A stretch of 64,000 bases of DNA from Tetrahymena thermophila SB210 (lineage: Eukaryota > Ciliophora > Oligohymenophorea > Hymenostomatida > Tetrahymenidae), in contig NW_002476507.1 of assembly GCF_000189635.1 (NCBI RefSeq), forward strand, positions 558,001 through 622,000, given 5' to 3'. The notes under the pieces were generated by a model. That model was not told the DNA's origin and did not search any database. It saw nothing but the letters and a program-made list of their open reading frames with translations. The position numbers and the translations under genes were made by a program. This document shows positions 24,371 to 36,348 of this stretch, in pieces. Numbering within the stretch: position 1 is the stretch's first letter; every line of letters begins with the position of its first letter.

Positions 24371-26067
24371 TCATAACCTTGGCTATATCTACTAGGCACA
24401 TTACTCATTAATTTTTTTATCATTTATTTCTGATATTTCTATAGCAGAGGGACTTAAGAGGATTTTTCCTTCAGTCATATTTTTTAAGTAAAAACGACAA
24501 GCTTCTTCAATTTAGTTAAGAGGGTATTTTCTTGCAAAGCTTGTGGCCATAATATTATTATACATAGACCCTAATTTTTTGGAGAGGAAATAATTTTCAA
24601 GGACGCTAGTCTTTTTCATCCAGTCAACTAGCCAGAAACCTTTTATCTTTTTATGTTTAAAAATTAAATCATTCTATGAAGCTTCACTATTTTTCATAGA
24701 TAAGTTTCCATAGACATAGGTAGATGAGCCATCAGGCATGTTATTTAAAATAACAGCACACAAAGAACCTCCAACTGCATCGAAACTTACAGTAGCTCCT
24801 AACTAATTTTTAATGTAAATACTTTTAACTTACAGTTTTCAAACTAATAATTTACTTTTTTAGATAGTTAATTTAAATCTTTTTAAAAGTTAGGATCAGA
24901 AGAATTTAAGACATATTCAGCATTTTCTTCTTTTTTCAACAGATCTACTTATTCTTATCTTTTTTATTTAAATTAAAAAATTAAACTTTTTTTTAATTAA
25001 TGAGTAATTATGGATATAAAACCTTAATGAGAATAAAATTTTAAAAGGCATATTAAAGAAAAATAGTAAATATACCTTCTAACAATATTAATGACCTTAA
25101 TTCCATTTGCAGTAAAATATCTGTAAATCATTCTACCTACAGCAGATGCGCCAGGGTTTGAAATAATAGCCTTGGCCTATATTATTAATAAGTAAATTAA
25201 ATTTCTGAAATTTGATAATATAAGAAAAATTTATTGGATAATCACAACTAAAAAAGTGTAAATTTTTTTTGGGAAAGAAATTAAAAAAAAATAGAACCAA
25301 ATATAGGATTTTTATAAATTAATTAAACCATCTTTCAAATAATATTTAATAAATACATAGTAAAATTAAAAACTGTAAATCTATTGAATAATCAATTTAT
25401 TTCTGTCAAAATATTTGATTTAACAAAATTAAAATTTGACTGAAGAAAGTTAATCATTAAAAAATAAAAAAAAGAATCCAAATGACGATTTATTGAATTC
25501 TAGCAGATTAATATAACTTAAAATGTTTAGCATGAATTTATAAATGAAATATGTTTATTACTTTTTTCTTCAATGTTTTTTTATGCATCATAACTACAGT
25601 AAGAGGATTAACCAAACCAGAGGCAGCATTTTCGAATGAAACTGTCTCAGGGACTGTTATACATTAGAAAGCATTAGTAACTGCATACTCAGCGTAGCAT
25701 CCATGAGGACTTCTTTGAACATAGACAGCTACTCTTTTACCAATCAAACTCCATCCATATAAACCACCTACGTTATATATGTATGCATTTTTATTTTAAA
25801 GCTTATAAGATAAAGAATTTTAATCATACCTCCTGAAGCAACAACGGTACCAGAGCCTTCAAACCCAGGAGTAACTGGAAGTTTCTTGACAGAAGAATAA
25901 CTTCCTTTAAGAAAAGAAAGATCCATAGGATTAAGAGGAGCATATTCTATTTTAATCAAAACTTCATTGTATCTGGGTTTGGGGACAGGGATTTCTTTTA
26001 ATTATACAGGTTTACCGAACTCCTCAAGCACTAAAGCTTTCATTGTCTTTGGTATTTTAGGACTCAT
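24371..26067 (-). CDS. MDR-superfamily oxidoreductase (quinone/enoyl reductase-like), copy A
   Basis: Predicted NAD(P)-dependent medium-chain reductase of 359 residues in five exons: 26067-25830, 25767-25562, 25176-25076, 24958-24856 and 24802-24371. All introns are GT...AG with consistent phases (1, 0, 2, 0). The start is MSPKIPKTMKALVLEEFG. The catalytic GroES-like domain has YNEVLIKIEYAPLNPMDLSF and PGFEGSGTV, where zinc ADHs have GHE; no catalytic-zinc ligand set is evident. The Rossmann part has SNPGASAVGRM, then INIVRRQEQVDLL, and later SFDAVGG and VYGNLSMK. This arrangement resembles enoyl/quinone reductases (MECR/QOR side) rather than classical alcohol dehydrogenases. It is a tandem duplicate of the gene at 27272-29198. 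Two TGACGTCA palindromes lie 205-260 bp upstream of the start. Substrate is unknown. Confidence 0.87.
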
Positions 26068-27271
26068 ACTTTCTCTTTAGTATTGCTAATAGAATAAATT
26101 AAGTGAAGCTATAAAAATTCAAAATTTTATTAAAAAAAGTATAAATTTTTTGATAATATAATTATTATTAATTGATTCAAAATGTGTTGTTATTTAAACG
26201 ATTTCTTTCACATGAAGGTACCTGTTTGCTGTCCAGTTTTTGTATTTAATGATATTTTAACTATGTAGAAATGACGTCATATCTTAGTATATCTAAACAC
26301 TTTTGCTCCTTTTTTATTATGACGTCATTAATAATATCTGGCTTTAACTTACAATATTAAGAGCTTTTCTAAGTATGTAACAGTTTAGCTATTTTTATAG
26401 ATCTCTGCTTAACACTCTTACTTATAATCCATATTTACTCTGTCTATCCTTTTCTATTTTAATTTAAAGTCAAAATTTTTCAAGGATAAATTTTTTAATT
26501 CTAACCCAAATTAGATATTTGCTTGGTTTTCAAAGAAATATAAAAAATAAAATTTTTGACTCAGGAACCAAATTAATTGTCAAAAATAATTAAAAAAATA
26601 CAATTAGTACTTAGCTTTTGTTACATAAAGGTTGTGCATTATAATATTTTTATTTGATTTCAATATTTTAATAACAAGAAAAATGTAAAAAGCTAGGTAA
26701 AATAAATAAATCTTTTAAGAAAGGGAGCTAATAATAAATTAGGTGATATCGTCATTAATTTAATTGTAAGATATTGTTTAATATTCATAATATTATTAAC
26801 ACTTTTCTACTAATCTTAAGAATAGTATGCTTACGCAAATAGAATTTAAATTAAAATTCTGAAACACAATTTGTAATTACTATATAACCAATAATCTATA
26901 TCACTAACAAAATAAGTGCGCACTATTTATTGAATAAATACGCTTAGTGTATTTATCACCTATTAAACAAATATTTGATGAATAGCTCTATGCTAATGAC
27001 ATATTAGATGATGATGCTTACAACTCAACAATTTATTGCATACTATTTCATTTTTTAATCAACTCTAAGAATTTTAAAATTTGGAAATATTATTGGCTAT
27101 GTTTCAAAATCTTTCTTTTAACTTTTCAACAAGAATCGTATAGGTACATTAATTAATTGAAAATAATTTTTGCAATTATTAAAAATACAGGAAATTATAA
27201 GGCACTGATATATGTATATATATATACACTAATTAGGTTTTAATATAATTAAATTTTATTAATATTTGAAA
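26068..27271. other. Intergenic region upstream of MDR copy A
   Basis: 1.2 kb separating the two tandem oxidoreductase genes. It holds two TGACGTCA palindromes near copy A and a TA-dinucleotide run (about 27205-27228) just downstream of copy B. No additional gene seen. Confidence 0.55.
26272..26327. promoter_or_regulatory. Pair of TGACGTCA palindromes (CRE/ATF-like)
   Basis: Two perfect 8-bp palindromes, at 26272-26279 and 26320-26327, each embedded in ATGACGTCAT and 48 bp apart start to start. They sit 205-260 bp upstream of the minus-strand oxidoreductase start at 26067. TGACGTCA is the classical CREB/ATF bZIP site in other eukaryotes; use by a ciliate bZIP factor is inference. Confidence 0.45.
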
Positions 27272-29198
27272 TCACAATCTTGCTTGAGGTTGGCTGTTAG
27301 GATAAGGATAAGGTATTTCCTCAATTTCTTTGACATTTGCTGTAAGCAAAATCTTACCTTCAGACATATTTTTAAGATAGTGCTTAACAGCGTCATCAAG
27401 CTTTTCTAAGGGATACTTATGAGTGAATTTAGTTGATAATATACCTTTATAGAGACCACCAACTTTTTTAATAAGTCTGTAGCCTTCAAGTACACTAACT
27501 TTTTTTAATTAATTAATTAACCAGAAACCTTTTATTTTTTTCTTCTTGAAAATTAAGTCATTTTAAGTGACTTCACTGCTCTTCATGGATAAATTACCAT
27601 AAACATAAGCAGTTGAGCCATTAGGCATGCATTTTAGAATTCTACCACAAACAGGGCCACCAACTGCATCGAATGAAATAGTAGCATTTAGCTTTAATTA
27701 TTTAAAAAATAATTTTCAAATCATAAAAATAAATATAATTTAATAAACTTAAATTAAAAAAAAAGTTTTACTTTTGCTGAAAGGTTTTTAAGATCTTCTT
27801 CGAAATTAGGATCTTCTGTGTTTAAGACATACTCAGCATTTTCTTCCTTCTTCAACATATCAAGTTATTCTTGTCTAAAATTTTAATATAAAATATTATT
27901 CTAAGAATAAAAATATATATGTAAAATGTTTACCTTCTTACAATGTTGATTACAGGGATGCCATGAAGTCTGAAATAACGTTAAAGCATTCTACCGAGAG
28001 CAGATGCTGCAGGATTAGAAACGACAGCTTTAACCTTTTTAATTTTTGAAATAAAATTTTAGTTGAGAGTAAATCCTAATTGTACAGTTAAAGGATTATA
28101 TTAAAACTTTTTTTAGTTTTATCCGATGAATTACATTTAAAATTTGATTATATTTTAATTAATTTTAATAAAAAAATAAAAATTTTGTTTGTCATAACAA
28201 ACACTTTAATTTGTATTATCTTATTTAATCACAAGATAGCTTTTATTGACGCAATCAAATTATCAGATAAAAACTTTAAAAAAATCAAATTTTCTTTCTC
28301 ATTTTTCAATTAATAAATTGAATTGAATTGGTGCATAAGATACTTATTAATAGTATGTATTCTTATATTCCAGTTTTACTATTTCTAAAAATTATTGCTG
28401 TTTCTCAAAAAATGAATAAAATACTTGACTATTTATCCATTAAAATTACTTCAATACTATCATTTTTCATTTTTCTACTTAAAATTTATAATATTCATAG
28501 GGCTATTTGAAATTTTTACCTTTCTTTCAAGAGTTTTTTTATGCATTAAAGCAACAGTCATTGGGTTAACTAAACCTGAAGCAGCTTCTTCAAAACTACA
28601 GTCATCTGGAACAGGGCAAACTTAAAAGACATTAGTAGTAGCATATTCAGCGAAGCATCCATGAGGACTTCTTTACACGTAAATAGCTACCTTTTTACCA
28701 ACTAATGTCCATCCATAGAATCCACCTTTAAATAATAAATTTAAACATGAATATTTTTATCAAAAGTAAGATAATATTTATTTAATGGTGCAATCATATA
28801 TACTACTTTATAAGTAAGCTTTAGCATTTAAAAGAAGAGACCATTCTTTTCTTATGCTTATAAAGCTAATATCTGAACTAATAAATAATGCTCAAAGATT
28901 GAAAGCTTATAAAAATGGTATATATAGTAAAGAGACATTAAAAAAGTATTTCAAAATTACCTCCAGAAGCAACAACAGTGCCACATCCTTCAAAACCAAT
29001 GGTAACTGGTAATTTCTTAACTGAAGAGTAGTAACCTTTAATGAAAGATAAATCCATGGGGTTAAGAGAAGCATATTCGATTTTAACTAAGACTTCATTG
29101 TATCTTGGTTTAGGAATAGGAAGTTCCTTTACAACAGGACTACCACCAAATTCTTCAAGGACTATACCCTTCATGGTTTTAGGTAACTTAGGAGCCAT
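27272..29198 (-). CDS. MDR-superfamily oxidoreductase (quinone/enoyl reductase-like), copy B
   Basis: Tandem paralogue of the gene at 24371-26067: 355 residues in five exons (29198-28961, 28725-28520, 28034-27934, 27874-27772, 27691-27272). The first four exons have exactly the same lengths as in copy A (238, 206, 101, 103) while intron lengths differ, for example 235 versus 62 bp for intron 1. The protein starts MAPKLPKTMKGIVLEEFGG. It has YNEVLVKIEYASLNPMDLSF, the variant GFEGCGTV, a cofactor loop SNPAASALGRM, then INIVRRQEQLDML, SFDAVGG and VYGNLSMK. It ends in a short Pro/Gln tail (YPYPNSQPQARL) that copy A lacks. Predicted soluble NAD(P)H-dependent reductase; substrate unknown. No catalytic zinc site is obvious. 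Codon usage is slightly richer in G/C than its neighbours, suggesting it may be the more highly expressed copy. Confidence 0.9.
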
Positions 29199-30457
29199 TT
29201 GTCAAGTAGATACTTTTTTAAAGATGTTTTTGTAAAGGTTTTAACTTTTTTGGTTAAAATTAATAATAATTTTTGAAGGTGTATTTGATTCTGATGATTT
29301 TTAACCTACCAAAAAAGATACAGCTTTTTTAAGAATAATATTATATTAAATGGAAAATTATAAAATTTACTTTAAAGTTCTTAGTGCGATCAAGTCCTTC
29401 TTTTAGAATAAGAATATTATCGTATTTGACTTATTATTTAATTTTTTGGAAAAATTTCAAATTATTCCCTACTATGAAATTTATAATCCAGCAATTGTGA
29501 CATCATAAACACAATATTTGACAATTTTAAATACTAATAATTTTTTCCTGTCAATCTATGAATTAGTTAGTTATGAATTTCAAATCAGTCAATAAACCAT
29601 CTTTAAAATAATTCTTCATATAAAATATTCATTTTTTTATCATACTTCCTCAAATATTTTTATGAATCATTTATTTTTTTCATAAAATTAAAAAAATCTT
29701 TTGTTTAAGAAGTAATTTAAAGCTAAAATGCATAAATAACTTACTTATTTTTACTTGAATTTTAACAAAAAATTATTATCACTTAATAAATTCATAGATG
29801 AAATTTATTAATATTATTTAAAATTTTAATTTTTTTATACAAATTAGACATTAAATTTTAGGAACTTACTAGAAATATATCTACTTTTAATAAATAAATA
29901 AAAAATATTTAATAGTTGAAATATTAAGTATGAATTTTATTATGGAAATTTATCAGAAAATATTTCTATTAAAATAAATTTAATTTACTCTGTTTGTTAT
30001 AAATATAAAAATTTATGACAATATTATTTAACAAAAATATACTTCTTTAGCGTAATAATTAAGTAATCGATATCAAATATTTAATTATACTTTATAAATT
30101 AAAGTAAGGTTCTAATTTAATCTAGAGTATATATCAATAAATTAATTTATTTATGTTTCGTACAAATTAAGTCAAAGCCACTATCAAAGCAAGTAAGCAA
30201 GCGCATCATTTTTTTAATTTAATAATTAGCAGGTATTTATGTATTCATGCATACATGCTGATAATTCACAATTTAAAAAATAAAAATAATTCGATAAGTA
30301 AATATCATCTTCATAAAAATAAGTAAGAATCTCAAGATTAATAAGAATATATATATATATATACACTGACTTTTTAATATAAATATGAATATTGAAAATC
30401 TTTTATATAAATTTTATAATAAATATTTCTTCATTTTTTAATATAATCAATCTTTTT
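29199..30457. other. Intergenic region upstream of MDR copy B
   Basis: 1.26 kb, AT-rich. It contains TGACATCA at 29498-29505, a one-mismatch form of the palindromes upstream of copy A, about 300 bp from copy B's start, and a TA run at about 30345-30361 just past the stop of the next gene. No gene seen. Confidence 0.5.
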
Positions 30458-32381
30458 TCATTCTAAATTTGAATGGACTTTATATTCTGTTACATTCTTT
30501 GTAAAATCTATACTGCAATCTATGCTTATTTTAAGTAACTTTTAGTAAGCTTTACTTTATTACTCTAATCTATCTATTTCTTCATTTAATCTTTATACAT
30601 CCAAGGTTTTATTTATTCCATATATACCTCCATTTGATTTCTATGCATTTCTTATTACCAAACCATTTTAACTGTTGTTGGCATTGCTATTATTTAAATA
30701 ACTGTTTTCATTTATTTTTTTCCCGCTTTTATCTCCATTAGAATCATAATTATTCATAGAGTCTATTGTCCTACTGTACATATTTAAATATTTCTTGCTT
30801 GTTAAATACTGTCTTTATGCTTTAAGATGATCATATGCTAACTGACTTTAAGTACTATCTTCTAAATCTATCTAAGATTTATTAGGACTAATCCCATGAA
30901 GATTGCTACTCAAACGTTCTAGTTTTTAAGTGTAGTTGCTTCTTTATTTGATTTTATTTAAAAGCACGTGTATAGGAACAGTTTTGGATTAATTTTATAT
31001 ATTATCAATTTCATCACCATCAACTTTACTTAATGAAGTGTTATAATCAATAGAAGGTCTTGAGATTGTTAAATTGTGATTTTTAGAATCATCATTAGGT
31101 TCTGTTTTTAATTTACCCTATGCTCTCAGCCCGTTATTAATTAATTCTTCATGGAAATAAATGCTTCTACTCGATGGTGAGTTATGTTCTGTTTTTATTT
31201 GCTTGTAAATTTCATCAATATTTCTTCTATATTAATTTCTATAATTATTAATTTTATTATTTAAGCGAGTATCTTCTGATTAATCACTATCATTTCCATC
31301 ATCCTGTTGCATTTCTTAAGAAGATTTGTGAATATTTTAACTTTCGTTTAAAACACTATTGTTATTATTACTTTTTTATTTTATACCTTTTAAATATTCT
31401 TATTCTAATTTATATTTATTTAAAAGCGAAGAATTATTTTTTACAATATTTTCTTTTTTGTTTTTTTAGCTATCTAATTAGTTTGCAGTAGATTGTTCAA
31501 TGTTTTTTTAATCTGGTTTAGAAGCAGAGCTATCATAATTTATATCTTATAAACTAATATTTATATCTAAACCTGTATTTTTTGCATCTTAAGTATTGAT
31601 TTATGAATTTTTTAACTTTTGATGTTAGACATTTGGTGATGACTATTCAAAACTTTTGTTTAGTTAATTTTCTTGATTTTTTCTGTGTTCACTTCTACTA
31701 CTTCCTCTACTTGTACTGTTTCTTTTTGATTGACTCTATTAACGTGATTAAGTGCGATAATTTGGTGAAGCTTTGTCATCATAACGATTCAAAATATCTA
31801 TCTGGTTTGTATTTAATTTATTATTTATAGATGGTAATCTTTCTCTTTAGGAATTATCAATAATTTACTAAGCATCTAAAAACCCTTTTGAATTATCTAT
31901 TAAATTTGTACTTCTAGGTTTTTTATCAAATACATCTCCATCATCATCTTCAATAGCTGCTTTTTTTTACTACTTATCTATCCTACTCTTTCTTTATGAA
32001 AGTTGATCTTAGTTTTCTATTTAATCTGTATTATGATCTCCTCCTGTTTTTGCCTGTTTTGATGATTAGCTTTTTAAAGAAGGTAGCTTATCATATTGAT
32101 CTTTGTATTAATTAACTTCATAAATATTTTACATATAGCTAAAATATTTCAAATTTACTTTATTTTTAATCTGAAGCTTTATTTTGAGAAGCTTCTGTTT
32201 GAATCCTCCTTTATTTTTAATCTTCATAATCACTTATATTAATCTCTTTTGGATTTGTTGTTTTTAATCGTTTGGATGTTTCGTCTAAAGTAGGGCTTTC
32301 TGATTTGTTTTCATCGGTGTAAAGATTGTTTCTAGTATTTCTTCTATATATCTAATGTGGATAAAGATGAAATTGGTTCAT
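30458..32381 (-). CDS. Low-complexity Ser/Asn/Gln-rich protein with C-terminal coiled coil
   Basis: Hypothetical protein of 621 residues in two exons (32381-32159 and 32100-30458) separated by a 58-bp GT...AG intron in phase 1. Reading through the intron meets TGA, and the downstream frame fits only after splicing. It is hydrophilic throughout, without signal peptide or membrane segment. Notable stretches are an acidic patch (AIEDDDGDVFDKK), an Arg/Ser-rich patch near residue 195 (SKRNSTSRGSSRSEHRK) and a likely short coiled coil at the C-terminus (VQRLNEEIDRLEQQSKAYQKLL). The family is not recognised. It could be a cytoskeletal, basal-body or RNP scaffold protein, but nothing in the sequence decides this. 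It is divergent from the kintoun gene, with 0.84 kb between the starts. Confidence 0.78.
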
Positions 32382-33218
32382 TTCTTGAATAACAACTACT
32401 CAATATTTTTGCTATTAAAAATTAAGTTTGTCTTTATTAAAATTCTAATAAAACAAGACTATTCTTTACTTTAATAATATATATGCTTAGAGTTTCTCTG
32501 CTAATTAATGAATTTTTGAAATCCTCAAATTATTTTTTAGAAGCAAAAATTTAACCATACAATTATTGATTATAAATATTATCAACATTTTCGATGCATA
32601 ATAAATCAATAAATTTTAAGTAATTATAAGAAATGGTTAAGTTAATTTTTTTAATAATTTCGCTAATAGAATTAACTATTTTAATTAAAATAAGTAAAAT
32701 TTGTTGTTTTAAAAATATTTTTCATTTATTTAAAAGTAACAAAAGTAAAAAAATATTATAAATTTCATTTACTATTTAAATAAAATAATTCTTTTAATTT
32801 TAAAAATAAATTTTATAAAATATAATTAAATAATTTTTTATATAAACTTAATAGATATTAAGTTCAAATAACTTATTAAATTTAATTGCAATAGATTAAG
32901 TGACTTTTAATATTATAAAATTTAAATATATTGAAAAATGTAACAATTTTGTTTTAATACCTAATATAGTAAAACTTTAAATTACAACTTAAAAAATTTG
33001 ATTTAATTGCTTATAAATTTTTGATAAAGAAGAAAAAAAAAAATATCTAATTTTTACTTTCAGATATTTTTTAAATATTCTTTAAATTTTTAAAATCAAT
33101 CATTGGTGCTTTAAAAAGAGATAATCTGATTTTTGATAAAAATTTAAGATTTACAAATAAAAATAATTTAGAACATTGATAAATAATAATATTAATAAGC
33201 AAGCAATAGTATATAGAA
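32382..33218. other. Divergent promoter region of the coiled-coil protein and kintoun genes
   Basis: Very AT-rich with long T/A homopolymers; no gene, RNA or clear motif found. Confidence 0.55.
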
Positions 33219-35992
33219 ATGAAAGCCCCTCCTATGTAGCCAGTCCATCATGCCAAAGGAAACTTTGATATGACAAAAGATGTATAAAGCTATTACAATT
33301 GTTATTAAATGCATATTAAAATCTAAAAATGCTAAGTATAAAATGAATTCTTAATTTATTTATGTTTTATTAATTAAAGGAATTTAGAAGAATTGAAAAA
33401 GCTATGAGCAAACCTGAATTTGCGGGTATGCTGAATGATTATATGCTTGAAATATCTGATCCTAAAAATAAAGATGTAAATAATATTTTATTTTGAAATA
33501 TCTTATAAGACAACAATTTATTTATTAGGAATACGATGAATATTTAAAATAACTACAAAAAGAAGGTGATTTACCTAAAGAGTTAAAATTAGTTAAGCCA
33601 TAAGCAGGCTTTTGCATAAAAACAACAATTACATCAAAAAGAGATAAGGTAAAATTGAATATTTTAAAAATCATTTATCAATTTTAACAATTAAAATAGA
33701 ATTAATCATAAAAATTGTTTATTAATTGCTGTCACACACCTATAGTTCAAATTCCTTCATTTGATGTTGTAGAAAGAGATGGAAAGTAGGGTTAAAATTG
33801 GAAGTTACCTTACTCTGCAGGTAAAATGCGTTATGACTAGACTAAGGATAAAGAAGTTTGTACAACAATTGATGTAGCTTTTCACCCATACACTTTTCAA
33901 TTAATTCACATGAATCCTAGATTCTAAGAACTTGTTTGCTAAACTGCATTAGATGCTGCTAATTTACAAATGGGTGAAAGAAATGAGATAATCTCTAAAG
34001 ATTATAAGGTTTTTATTTTGATTTACTTTTATTTTTAGGAAAATAGTTAGACAAGCTTTAAAAAATATTGTAAAAAAAAAATAGGTTTTGAAGAATATGA
34101 AATGTAAAGGTGGAGATCCTGCATTATTGACAGTAAGAGTAAGTGGAAATACAGGAGATCACATAAATTAAATGAAAGAAAAAATGGGTTATTAGCAATA
34201 ACAACAGCCAGGCGAGTAAAGTGAAATGTAAAGAAGATAAAATGGTGAAGGATATGAACCAACTCTCTATAAAGAAATAATTAACTAGAAAAAAGAGTAT
34301 ACAGAAGAATAAGCTAAAAAGAGAGAGGAATAAAGACGTATAGAAGAAGCTCAGGAAGTAATTTAGGAAGATGTCGAAGCAATTGATGGCAAATCCTAAC
34401 CTATTTAAGCCCCTAAATATAAAATTGTTTACTAATATCCTGTTAATTATGAGGTAATTATTATAGAAACTAGAATTAATTCATTAAAATATCGTTTATA
34501 ATTAGGACTTTTTAGATAGAAGAGAAGAAATACAATTAAAAAGACCTATTTCTTTTACAGTAGAAATAAGTCTTCCTAGAGCAGTAAATAAATTATAGAT
34601 TCGCAAGTATATTAACAATATAATTTTAAAATTAGAACAATATTTCAGAAATTGCTTTGGATATTGAAGAAAAAAATTTAGTATTAAATGTAAAAGAAAA
34701 ATACTTTTTGGATATAAAGTTACCATATTCAGTATTTCCTGATGATGGAAATGCTTCCTTTGATAAAAAAAAGAAAGTTTTAAAAATTAAATTACCTATT
34801 GATAAGTCTAAATTGCCTTTAGATCCTACTCCACCAAAACCATTCAAATAGTTTGAAAGTTCTGAAGAAAATTAACAACAAGAAGAAGAAGAAGATTAAG
34901 TTAGCAATAAAGAAAACGCAAACGGAGTTTAAAATTAAAGATCAAACAGCGAAAATCAAGTCTTATCAGAAATAAAATAAAGTGATAACAATTTAATTTA
35001 AAATGAAAATCAAAAAGTTCAATAAAGCGAGCCTTTACTTGAGATAAAAAGTAAAAATCTAGTCTAATTGAATGTCCTAAACCAATAAACAAAGGAGTAA
35101 TTCCTAGAAGATTAGATTTAAGTTGAAAATCCTGTCATCGAAGTTATATCTGAAAATAAAAATCAAGAAAAATCTGAATAAGAAGTAGATGAAGACGATG
35201 TTGAAGAAGATGAAAATTTTGAAGAAGGTGAAGAAAAACCTTTGAAATAGAAAAAAAATAAGTAATTAGAAATTTCTTAACCAGTTGTTTTAAAAACTAC
35301 ATCAATAGTATCTTTTAAAATCCAGCAAACTGCTGATAAGACTTTCTTAATTTTCAACATTCCTTAATATGACAAACTGAATATTAAGACTATAATTTTT
35401 GATGGTAAAGTCTTTATTTGCTATGAGGATAAAAAAACAATAAAGTATAATAGAGTAGATATTTCCTAATAGTTTAAAGCAGATAAATCAACTATTTCAC
35501 TAGTTACTGATTACATCGTTATCAATCTTGAAAAAGAGTAAGAAACCTTTTGGCAAGATTCAGACATAGCATCAGCAAATGGTAAATTCATAATTTAATT
35601 AATTTAACTTAACAAATAAATTTCAAAAAAAAGATGATTATGAAACTTTTAAGATGTTATTTGATGAAATGAGTGAAGCCAAAAAACTCTATGATGAAAG
35701 TGTCAAATAAGATTAAAAAAAAATAGATGAGGAGATTAAATTAGAGAAATAAGCTCCTGAATAACAAAATAAAATGGATGACTTGGATGGCTTAGATGGA
35801 GATGATTAAAGTTAAGAATAAAATCAATAGAATTAAAAATAATAAGAAGAATAAAAGAATGAAAAATAATAATTAGAACTTGATAATAAAGATGACACTT
35901 AAGTTATTAAAATAAGTGAAGAGGGAATATCTAAAAATGTCCTATAATTTATTGAATTCAATAATATACCCTTTGTTTATGAATTAGATTGA
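33219..35992 (+). CDS. DNAAF2: Kintoun, axonemal dynein preassembly factor (PIH1 + CS domains)
   Basis: Cytoplasmic co-chaperone that, in animals and Chlamydomonas (PF13), works with Hsp90/Hsp70 to preassemble dynein arms. The model has eight exons and 779 residues: 33219-33281, 33380-33475, 33529-33648, 33700-34008, 34085-34453, 34506-34583, 34636-35581 and 35634-35992; introns are 51-98 bp. The N-terminus has the kintoun-like EFRRIEKAMSKPEF and MLEISDPKN. The PIH1 domain (about residues 70-200) shows GFCIKTTITSKR, FINCCHTPIVQIPSFD, LPYSAGKMR and TIDVAFHPYTF. A CS/p23-like domain (about 310-415) has RPISFTVEISLPRA, ISEIALDI, DIKLPYSVFPDDG and FDKKKK. A Glu-rich linker and a further C-terminal domain follow, then an acidic Gln-rich end. 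A 30-bp intron at 34009 was rejected because it breaks the frame; the 76-bp version restores it. Confidence 0.88.
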
Positions 35993-36348
35993 ATTTAACA
36001 GTAAATTAATTAATTTTTCAATAAAAGTAGCTATTAAATAAATATTAAATTTTTATGTATTTATAAATTATTGATTTTTTAAATAATTTATGTTTGTTTG
36101 AATAAATTAATAAATTAATCAATCAAAAAAAAGTAAATAATTCAATATTAATTAATATTCTAGATATTGTATTTAGTCTTAAAGTAATTTTAAATTTTTG
36201 GAAAATTTTAAAATTTTACTAAATTTAAAATGATATTTGGAATCACATTATTATAGAATAAAATTCTAAAAATGAATTGAAATACATTATATAAAATATT
36301 TAAATTCTAATATAATTTTATTAGTAATTGATATGTTAATATATATTT
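35993..36348. other. Convergent intergenic region
   Basis: AT-rich 3' flanks of the kintoun and galactokinase genes; nothing else seen. Confidence 0.55.

Noticed and set aside
28425-28625. Plus-strand frames at 28328-28510 and 28425-28625
   Set aside because: They lie over intron 2 and exon 2 of MDR copy B on the minus strand; no independent domain.
31603-31830. Plus-strand 75-codon frame
   Set aside because: It is antisense to the long Ser/Asn/Gln-rich minus-strand exon, which is continuous in the ciliate code.
34009-34038. 30-bp Paramecium-like intron in kintoun
   Set aside because: It leaves the downstream PIH1 sequence out of frame and hits TGA; the 76-bp intron to 34084 keeps the frame.
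34600-34660. Kintoun splice at the GT near 34606
   Set aside because: The downstream CS frame is not restored from that donor with either nearby acceptor, whereas the donor at 34584 with acceptor 34635 gives LPRA-NNISEIALDI in frame.
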